This document shows positions 1-5,355 of a stretch of 5,781 nucleotides of DNA, one piece after another. The DNA comes from Bacteroidota bacterium (lineage in GTDB: Bacteria > Bacteroidota > Bacteroidia > Chitinophagales > Chitinophagaceae): the NCBI GenBank assembly GCA_021824855.1, contig JAKAJX010000245.1:1-5781 (forward strand), read 5' to 3'. Every line of letters starts with the position of its first letter. The first letter of the stretch is position 1. The translations under genes were made by a program, and so were the position numbers. The notes beneath the pieces are model-generated. The model was not told the origin of the DNA and made no database searches. It saw nothing but the letters and a program-made list of their open reading frames with translations.

Positions 1-201
1 GATCTACCATCAATTGAGTCGATGGAGGGAGCCGCCTTACATTATGTTGCTAAAGAATTTAATATTCCTTTTATACAGTTAAGAGCCATTAGTAATTATG
101 TTGGAGAAAGAGATAAAAATAATTGGAAACTACCAGAAGCAATTGATAACCTCAATCAAGTTGTACTAAAATTTATTGATAAATTATATAAACTTGCATA
201 G
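1..201 (+). CDS. mqnB: Futalosine hydrolase MqnB, C-terminal 66 residues (5' end outside window)
   Basis: Frame 1 is open from the window edge to TAG at 199-201. The family cleaves hypoxanthine from futalosine in the cytoplasm, giving dehypoxanthine futalosine on the alternative menaquinone route. Visible: the nucleoside-phosphorylase/MTA-SAH nucleosidase signature ESMEGAA (fragment residues 6-12), whose Met-Glu pair holds the ribose in the family, and RAISN (28-32) followed by YVGERD and a Trp at 42. MTA/SAH nucleosidases normally have Asp in the place of Asn32. Asn fits a 6-oxopurine (hypoxanthine) substrate and favours MqnB over Mtn. The next gene, 55 bp downstream on the same strand, is mqnD of the same pathway, which supports the call strongly. 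The N-terminal two thirds are not in the window, so the catalytic domain cannot be checked fully. Confidence 0.9.
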   Translation, partial: DLPSIESMEGAALHYVAKEFNIPFIQLRAISNYVGERDKNNWKLPEAIDNLNQVVLKFIDKLYKLA

Positions 202-215
202 TTTTTAAGGAACAA

Positions 216-242
216 TTGATTTGCTATTAACTAAGTTATAAT
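216..242 (+). promoter_or_regulatory. Weak candidate promoter before mqnD
   Basis: TTGATT (216-221) and a perfect TATAAT (237-242) lie 15 bp apart in the mqnB-mqnD gap, 14 bp before the mqnD start. The spacing is short for sigma70, and the Bacteroidota consensus is different (a TTTG-like -33 and TAnnTTTG -7), so this may be chance in AT-rich DNA. With a gap of only 55 bp, co-transcription with mqnB is the simpler reading. Confidence 0.18.
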
Positions 243-256
243 CTAAATAATTAACC

Positions 257-1096
257 TTGAAATATACACTCGGATTTTCGCCTTGCCCTAATGATACGTT
301 TATTTTTGATGCATTGGTTAATCATAAAATTGATACAGAAGGATTAGACTTTGACATATTTTTAGAAGATGTTGAAACGCTTAACCAATGGGCATTAGAA
401 GAAAAATTAGACTTTTCGAAAGTAAGTTATGGCGTATTGCCATTGGTATTAGAAAAATACCTTGTTTTAAACAGTGGCGGAGCTTTAGGAAAAGGTGTGG
501 GTCCATTATTAATTATAAAATCAGCAGTTGGTAATGAATGGACTATAGCTAACAAAAGCATTGCAATACCGGGAGAAAATACTACTGCTCATCTATTATT
601 TTCATTAGCCTATCCACAAGCAAAAAACAAATTATTCAAAACATTTAATGAAATTGAAGATGCAGTTTTGCATGAAACAGTAGATGCCGGAGTAATTATT
701 CATGAGAACCGATTTACCTATCATTTAAAAGGTTTACACAAAGTGGTTGATTTAGGCGAATATTGGGAAAGAAGTGTGAATGCCCCATTACCATTAGGAG
801 GCATTATTGCAAAAAGAAATCTGGCTACTACTCTAACTATGAAAATAGATAACTTAATTAAACAGAGTGTATTGTATGCATATCAACATCATCATAAAGA
901 ATTATCTCACTATGTGCAATGTCATGCACAAGAAATGAGTGAAGATGTAATGCGTCAACACATTAACTTATACGTAAATAATTATTCTATTAATTTGGGA
1001 GATGAAGGAAAAAAAGCAATAAATCAACTACTAAATGTTTACCATCAATTACATCCTGAAATAAAGCGTAGTGAAAAAAATATTTTCATCAGCTAA
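257..1096 (+). CDS. mqnD: 1,4-dihydroxy-6-naphthoate synthase MqnD (TTG start)
   Basis: MqnD converts cyclic dehypoxanthine futalosine to 1,4-dihydroxy-6-naphthoate in the cytoplasm, a late step of the futalosine route to menaquinone. The 279-residue protein has the family length and a periplasmic-binding-protein-like two-lobed fold. It opens with the hallmark GFSPCPNDTFIFDAL (residues 6-20). Other family stretches are SYGVLPLVL (57-65), GPLL (82-85), IPGENTTAHLL (104-114), GVIIHE (145-150) and APLPLGGI (176-183). His149 in IIHE corresponds to the proposed catalytic His145 of the Thermus enzyme. The start is TTG at 257: an in-frame TAA lies at 248-250, no in-frame ATG follows until residue 195, and the hallmark begins five residues in. 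No Shine-Dalgarno sequence is visible. The gene follows mqnB by 55 bp, and its last 8 bases overlap the convergent photolyase gene. Confidence 0.96.
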   Translation: MKYTLGFSPCPNDTFIFDALVNHKIDTEGLDFDIFLEDVETLNQWALEEKLDFSKVSYGVLPLVLEKYLVLNSGGALGKGVGPLLIIKSAVGNEWTIANKSIAIPGENTTAHLLFSLAYPQAKNKLFKTFNEIEDAVLHETVDAGVIIHENRFTYHLKGLHKVVDLGEYWERSVNAPLPLGGIIAKRNLATTLTMKIDNLIKQSVLYAYQHHHKELSHYVQCHAQEMSEDVMRQHINLYVNNYSINLGDEGKKAINQLLNVYHQLHPEIKRSEKNIFIS

Positions 1097-2402
1097 CCTT
1101 TTGCAAAATTTCTGCATACGCCTGCAAACATCTTGTACGAGCTTTCTCATGTATCACAATGGGCTGAGGATATTGAAAAGAATCTAATTCCGGTACCCAT
1201 TTTCGAACATACTGTAAATCTTTATCGAATTTTTTTGTTTGCAATAATGGGTTAAATATGCGAAAATAAGGTGCTGCATCACAACCACTTCCTGCCGCCC
1301 ATTGCCAACCGCCATTATTTGAAGCAAAATCAAAGTCGAGTAACTTTTTAGCAAAATAAGCTTCACCCCAACGCCAATCAATTAATAAATGCTTCACTAA
1401 AAAAGAAGCAACAATCATTCTAACTCTATTATGCATAAAGCCGGTTTCGTTCAATTCTCTCATACCGGCATCAACAATTGGATAACCGGTTTTTCCTTCG
1501 CACCACAATTTAAATTCGGTTTCATTGTTACGCCAATTAATTAAATCGTACTGCTTTTTAAAAGCCAATCCTTTATTAATATGAGGGAAATGCCAAAGAA
1601 TCATTTGATAAAAATCTCTCCATATTAATTCGTTCAAAAAAACTTCATTTAACTGCAAAGCTTTTGCAGCCAATTGTCGAATACTAATTGTTCCAAAACG
1701 CAGATGCACACTAAGTTTTGAAGTGCCATTAAGTGCCGGATAATTTCTAAGATCGGAATATTTCTTTATGCTATTTTCATCAACAATTGCAGGAGAAATT
1801 TCTGTGGCAGATGAAATAAAACCAAAATCATGTATTGCTATAATTTTTTGAGGTTGCTGCTTATAAAAATTATAAAAATATTTTTCAGTATGATAGGTTT
1901 GCAAAAAAAAGGAACTTAACTTCTCTTTCCACTTTCTGCTATATGGCGTAAAAACTGTATAAGGCATTCCATCATTCTTCACTATTTCATCTTTTTCAAA
2001 AATTACTTGATCTTTAAATAATTGTATTGTTGCATGATGTTTACTAAGCAATTGCTCAATTGCTACTTCTCTATCTTTAGCATATTGTTCATAATCAGAA
2101 TTGGCAAAAACTTTTTTGATAGTATAGTTTAGTAATAACTTTTCAAATGCCTCAATAGGCGTTGCATACATAATTTCGAAACTACTGCCCAATTCAACTA
2201 ATTGCTGTTGTAATGCCACTAAAACAGAATAAATAAAGTTTACTCGCTTATCGGTTTTATCTTCTAATTTGTCTAAAATATTTTTGTCAAATATAAAAAC
2301 AGGTAGTACGGGATTGGTATCAGTTAATGCATAATACAGTGCAGCGTTATCGTGCAAACGCAAATCACGCCTAAACCACATAATGTTAACAACAGGTTTC
2401 AT
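1089..2402 (-). CDS. phrB: Class I CPD deoxyribodipyrimidine photolyase
   Basis: This flavoprotein uses blue light and reduced FAD to split cyclobutane pyrimidine dimers in DNA. Numbering here is for 437 residues from ATG at 2402-2400. The N-terminal Rossmann antenna domain begins WFRRDLRLHDNAAL (9-22). The helical FAD domain follows: TSKLS (227-231) for the FAD phosphates, HLRFGTIS (233-240), NELIWRDF (257-264), EGKTGYPIVDAGMR (302-315), HNRVRM (324-329) and NNGGWQWAAGSG (362-373). By comparison with E. coli PhrB, Glu258 and Trp261 match E274 and W277 at the dimer site, Asn362 matches N378 beside FAD, and Trp290, Trp343 and Trp366 match the W306/W359/W382 electron chain. The tail between the WVPEL and YPQPIV motifs is about 20 residues shorter than in E. 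coli. A TTG at 2423 would add seven residues, but the ATG gives the usual N-terminus. It lies 38 bp behind the aminotransferase-like gene, probably in one transcript. Antenna residues could not be matched with confidence. Confidence 0.94.
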   Translation of the reverse strand: MKPVVNIMWFRRDLRLHDNAALYYALTDTNPVLPVFIFDKNILDKLEDKTDKRVNFIYSVLVALQQQLVELGSSFEIMYATPIEAFEKLLLNYTIKKVFANSDYEQYAKDREVAIEQLLSKHHATIQLFKDQVIFEKDEIVKNDGMPYTVFTPYSRKWKEKLSSFFLQTYHTEKYFYNFYKQQPQKIIAIHDFGFISSATEISPAIVDENSIKKYSDLRNYPALNGTSKLSVHLRFGTISIRQLAAKALQLNEVFLNELIWRDFYQMILWHFPHINKGLAFKKQYDLINWRNNETEFKLWCEGKTGYPIVDAGMRELNETGFMHNRVRMIVASFLVKHLLIDWRWGEAYFAKKLLDFDFASNNGGWQWAAGSGCDAAPYFRIFNPLLQTKKFDKDLQYVRKWVPELDSFQYPQPIVIHEKARTRCLQAYAEILQKVS

Positions 2403-2440
2403 TGATATTTTTGTAAAGAACAACTTGAAAGTAAAAAAGT

Positions 2441-3286
2441 TTAGAAATATAATGGTACAATAAACTTATTGTGTAGTTGTTTAGAAATTGTAAAATTATA
2501 TTTAGTATTCCCTATTTCTTTTACCCAGCGAATACCATACACAGAGTTTGTAAAAAATACTTCAGATGCTTGCAATACATCTTCTATTGTTAATGGCTTT
2601 TCTTCAAAAGGAATATTATTTTCTTTGAGAGATTTTAATAAGTATTTACGTAAAACTCCCGAAATACATCCTTCCGATAAAGGAGGCGTTTTAATAATAT
2701 TATTGTCAACAATAAATATATTAGCAAGTGTTGTATCGGCAACTCGATTTGACGTGTTTAAAATAATTGCATCATTAAGTTTATTTTCTTTAGCCCATAA
2801 AGCAGCCATTGTATAACATAAAAAATTATTGGTTTTTAAATGTGAGAAAGTATCGTAACTTTTTTTTGCTTGCCAATAAAAATCAACTGTTAAGCCATTT
2901 TCATTAAAATGATTGTTCATCGAATTTAAGTCCCATGTTTGAATTACGTAATTAGGAAAATGGTCTTCCACATCATAAAGACCTCCATTCCCACGTGCAA
3001 TTGTTATACGCACTCTGGCGGCTTTTTTATGTTTATTTTTTTTAGATAGTTCAATAATTTCATCTCTAAATTGATGAGAAATAAAAAAATTAGGTTTATT
3101 AAATTGAAGTATTTGAAGCGAAATAAATAGGCGTTCCCAATGATAGGCTTCTAAAATAATTTTTCCGTTCAATATTTTTAAATTTTCAAAACACCCATCA
3201 CCATATCGAAAAGAATGGTTATCGGCATAAATAATTGGTTTATCATTCTTGAGTACCTTTCCATTAAAATTGATAAAGGATTCCAT
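2441..3286 (-). CDS. Class IV PLP enzyme, probably 4-amino-4-deoxychorismate lyase-like
   Basis: Fold-type IV PLP enzymes of this size (281 residues) include aminodeoxychorismate lyase PabC (4-aminobenzoate for folate), branched-chain aminotransferase IlvE and D-amino acid aminotransferase. Visible family marks are FRYGDGCFE (26-34), HWERL (49-53, with the conserved Arg52), RVRITIARG (91-99), SHLKTNN (148-154) with Lys151 as the Schiff-base lysine, ANIF (188-191), and GCISGVLR (206-213), the loop that grips the cofactor phosphate. The C-terminal pattern FFTNSVYGIRWVKEI (244-258) resembles PabC more than IlvE, and the protein is shorter than IlvE, so a PabC-like role is favoured, but substrate cannot be fixed by eye. 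Asp184 sits where relatives usually have the Glu that contacts the PLP pyridine nitrogen. It starts at ATG 3286-3284, ends at TAA 2443-2441, lies upstream of the photolyase, and is divergent from the Nif3 gene. Confidence 0.82.
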   Translation of the reverse strand: MESFINFNGKVLKNDKPIIYADNHSFRYGDGCFENLKILNGKIILEAYHWERLFISLQILQFNKPNFFISHQFRDEIIELSKKNKHKKAARVRITIARGNGGLYDVEDHFPNYVIQTWDLNSMNNHFNENGLTVDFYWQAKKSYDTFSHLKTNNFLCYTMAALWAKENKLNDAIILNTSNRVADTTLANIFIVDNNIIKTPPLSEGCISGVLRKYLLKSLKENNIPFEEKPLTIEDVLQASEVFFTNSVYGIRWVKEIGNTKYNFTISKQLHNKFIVPLYF

Positions 3287-3299
3287 AATGGTTTATAAT
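3270..3299 (+). promoter_or_regulatory. Candidate promoter for the Nif3/zinc-ribbon genes
   Basis: TTGATA (3270-3275) and a perfect TATAAT (3294-3299) are 18 bp apart, and the start codon follows 34 bp after the -10 box. The -35 box would lie inside the first codons of the divergent aminotransferase-like gene. Start-to-start distance is only 47 bp (3287-3333), so promoters in the two directions must overlap or run into coding DNA. The match is to the general sigma70 pattern, not the Bacteroidota -33/-7 consensus, and the DNA is very AT-rich, so chance is a real possibility. I could not pick a convincing minus-strand promoter. Confidence 0.3.
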
Positions 3300-3333
3300 T
3301 AATTTATCAATAAACAAGTAAAAAACATGCAAT

Positions 3334-4431
3334 ATGAAATTGAAACAAATTATTGAAAAGTTAGAAAATATTTCATCACCTTTTTTTCAGGAAACGTATG
3401 ATAATTGTGGATTATTAATTGGCAACGAAGCATGGGATTGTTCGGGAATATTATGCACACTTGATGTAACAGAAGAGGTAGTGAAAGAAGCTATAAAAAA
3501 TAATTGCAACTTCATTGTTACACATCACCCTATTATTTTTAATTCTATAAAAAAAATTAATTACCATAATTACATTGAAAAGTGCATAACACTTGCTATA
3601 AAAAATGATATAGCCATTTATGCCATCCATACCAATTTAGACAATATTATAACAGGCGTAAATGATGTAATAGCCCAAAAATTAAATTTGATAAATAAAA
3701 GAATTTTATTGCCTAAAACAGATACGCTAAAAAAGCTTTTCACATTTGTACCAATAGCTTACGCCGATAAAATAAAGTCGGCACTTTTTGATGCAGGAGC
3801 CGGAAATATTGGCAATTATTCGGAATGCAGTTTTGGGGTAGAAGGAATTGGCACTTTTAAAGCAAATACTGCCGCTAACCCTTATATTGGCGAAATTGGA
3901 AAACAACAAGAAGAAAAAGAACTAAAAATTGAAGTAATTTTTCCTACTTACCTCGAAAAAAATATAGTGAATACTTTATTAAAAGTACATCCCTACGAGG
4001 AAGTGGCTTACGATATTATTGAACTAAACAATACAAATAATGCTGTGGGAAGTGGATTAATTGGTGAATTACCGGAAGCAAAAGACGAGCAACTATTTTT
4101 ACACCAAATTAAAGCTGCATTTGGTTTACAAGTTATTAAACACACCGAATTATTATATAAAAAAGTTAAAAAAGTAGCCATTTGTGGGGGTGCAGGCAGT
4201 TTTCTAATAAAAAAAGCATTAGCCGCTGAAGCCGATTTTTTTATTACTTCGGATATAAAATACCACGAATTTTTTGATGCAGAAAGTAAAATGGTAATTG
4301 CAGATATTGGACATTGGGAAAGCGAACAATTTACACCCAATTTATTGGTTGAAATTTTACGGGTAAATTTCCCTACTTTTGCCGTCCTTAAAAGTAATGT
4401 ACATACAAACCCGGTGAGGTATTTTATATAA
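3334..4431 (+). CDS. Nif3-like dinuclear metal center protein (YbgI/DUF34) with PII-like insert
   Basis: Cytoplasmic Nif3-family proteins form toroidal hexamers with a two-metal site. Many are annotated GTP cyclohydrolase 1 type 2, but the true role is unsettled. The 365 residues show the full three-part architecture: N-terminal Nif3 half (1-125) with QETYDNCGLLIG (19-30), THHP (63-66) and HTNLD (99-103); a central PII/CutA-like insert (about 130-232) with GAGNIGNYSECSF (155-167), GIGTF (171-175) and HPYEEVAYDI (219-228); and a C-terminal Nif3 half with VGSGLIGEL (238-246), CGGAGS (284-289), TSDIKYHE (305-312) and GHWESE (326-331). By comparison with E. coli YbgI, metal ligands should be His64, His65, Asp103, His327 and Glu331, all present. 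The ATG gives the usual family N-terminus. It is followed after 100 bp by a COG1579 zinc-ribbon gene, and no terminator is visible between them, so co-transcription is likely. Confidence 0.95.
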   Translation: MKLKQIIEKLENISSPFFQETYDNCGLLIGNEAWDCSGILCTLDVTEEVVKEAIKNNCNFIVTHHPIIFNSIKKINYHNYIEKCITLAIKNDIAIYAIHTNLDNIITGVNDVIAQKLNLINKRILLPKTDTLKKLFTFVPIAYADKIKSALFDAGAGNIGNYSECSFGVEGIGTFKANTAANPYIGEIGKQQEEKELKIEVIFPTYLEKNIVNTLLKVHPYEEVAYDIIELNNTNNAVGSGLIGELPEAKDEQLFLHQIKAAFGLQVIKHTELLYKKVKKVAICGGAGSFLIKKALAAEADFFITSDIKYHEFFDAESKMVIADIGHWESEQFTPNLLVEILRVNFPTFAVLKSNVHTNPVRYFI

Positions 4432-4531
4432 GAACGGAAAAAATAGACTAAGAATAATAAGTTACCAGAGTAAAAAACAGTATAAAATACTAAACCGATA
4501 ACCAATAAATCATAAATCTTTAATTGATATT

Positions 4532-5290
4532 ATGGCAACAATTAACAAAGAATATTCCGTTGAGGAAAAATTAGTTGGCTTAATTAAGCTTCAAAAAATT
4601 GATAGCAAATTAGATGAATTTGAGATTTTAAAAGGGGAATTACCTATTGAAGTAAGTGATTTAGAAGATGAAATTACAGGCTTACATAGCCGACGTACTC
4701 GTGTAGAAGAAGAAATTAATGGCATTAGCGAATTTATAGAAAGCAAAAAAAATGCTATTAAGGAAGGTGAAGCAATGGTAAAAAAGTATGAGAAACAAAC
4801 CGAAAACGTAAAAAACAGTCGCGAATTCGAAGCTCTTTCTAAAGAAACTGAAATGCAACAATTAGAAATTAAGCTTTGTGAAAAACACATTCGTGATGCA
4901 AATGAAGAATTAGCTGAAAAAGTAAAAGTATTAGAATCGGTTAAAAAACAAATTACCAGTAAAGATGGTGTTTTAACGCATAAAAAAAGTGAACTGGAAA
5001 AAATTATTGTAGATACCGAAAAAGAAGAAAAGCATTTTAAAAAATTAAGCGATGCAGCACGCGAACATATTGATGATCGCCTATTGTACAGCTACGATCG
5101 TATTAGAAAAAGTTATCACAATGGTTTATCTGTAGTTCCTGTTGAACGTGATGCTTGCGGGGGCTGTTTTAACTCTATACCTCCTCAACGCCAAAGCGAA
5201 ATTCGCTTGCACAAAAAAGTAATTGTTTGTGAAAACTGTGGAAGAATTTTAGTTGATAGCGACTTAAACGACAGTATTGAAGTTAAATAA
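4532..5290 (+). CDS. Coiled-coil zinc-ribbon protein, COG1579 (CT398/FlgZ-like) family
   Basis: A 252-residue soluble protein with a long charged helical region (about residues 35-175, rich in Glu and Lys with heptad-like spacing, an expected antiparallel coiled-coil hairpin) and a C-terminal C4 zinc ribbon. The four zinc ligands are Cys209 and Cys212 (ACGGCF) and Cys233 and Cys236 (VCENCGRIL). The stretch NVKNSREFEAL (92-102) is also typical of the family. Relatives include Chlamydia CT398 and Helicobacter HP0958/FlgZ, which bind RpoN and export-apparatus components. In Bacteroidota no role is known to me. There is no signal peptide or membrane segment. It starts at ATG 4532 without a Shine-Dalgarno sequence, lies 100 bp behind the Nif3 gene, and is followed by a strong terminator hairpin 19 bp past its stop, so it is probably last in the transcript. 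Confidence 0.92.
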   Translation: MATINKEYSVEEKLVGLIKLQKIDSKLDEFEILKGELPIEVSDLEDEITGLHSRRTRVEEEINGISEFIESKKNAIKEGEAMVKKYEKQTENVKNSREFEALSKETEMQQLEIKLCEKHIRDANEELAEKVKVLESVKKQITSKDGVLTHKKSELEKIIVDTEKEEKHFKKLSDAAREHIDDRLLYSYDRIRKSYHNGLSVVPVERDACGGCFNSIPPQRQSEIRLHKKVIVCENCGRILVDSDLNDSIEVK

Positions 5291-5309
5291 ATACTTAACA
5301 CATATTTTT

Positions 5310-5350
5310 ATAAAGAAGGACTTTCAAATGAAAGTCCTTCTTTATTTTCG
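5310..5350 (+). terminator. Intrinsic terminator hairpin after the zinc-ribbon gene
   Basis: A perfect 16-bp inverted repeat (left arm 5310-5325, right arm 5330-5345) encloses a 4-nt loop AAAT. The 3' arm ends in CTTCTTTAT and runs into TTTCG, so the tract is T-rich but broken. It lies 19 bp after the zinc-ribbon stop, which suits a Rho-independent terminator. It also sits only 10 nt before the ATG of the next gene, on the same strand, so it may also influence that gene. The 5' side has TTTTTAT (5304-5311) too. Confidence 0.88.
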
Positions 5351-5355
5351 ATAAA

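Noticed and set aside
1903..1910. Run of eight A's as a possible frameshift or slippage site in the photolyase gene
   Set aside because: The reading frame and domain motifs continue unchanged across it, and such runs are common in this AT-rich DNA.
2403..2423. Upstream TTG start that would extend the photolyase by seven residues
   Set aside because: ATG at 2402-2400 gives the usual N-terminus just before WFRRDLRLHDN. The extra residues (MFFTKIS) match nothing in the family, and TTG is less likely when a good ATG is available.
2469..2816. 115-residue open frame on the plus strand
   Set aside because: It is antisense to the class IV PLP enzyme, which shows its full set of family motifs. The open frame has no motif of its own.
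4008..4505. 165-residue open frame on the minus strand
   Set aside because: It lies mostly antisense to the well-supported Nif3 gene, has a Ser/Cys/Leu-rich shadow-frame composition, and shows no recognisable motif.
4432..4531. Possible small gene, terminator or regulatory RNA between the Nif3 and zinc-ribbon genes
   Set aside because: The 100 bp are AT-rich with no convincing hairpin plus T-tract, no promoter I could defend and no plausible coding frame.
4591..4890. 99-residue open frame on the minus strand
   Set aside because: It is antisense to the coiled-coil region of the zinc-ribbon protein. Its Ser/Phe/Ile-rich sequence is what the reverse of Lys/Glu-rich codons produces.
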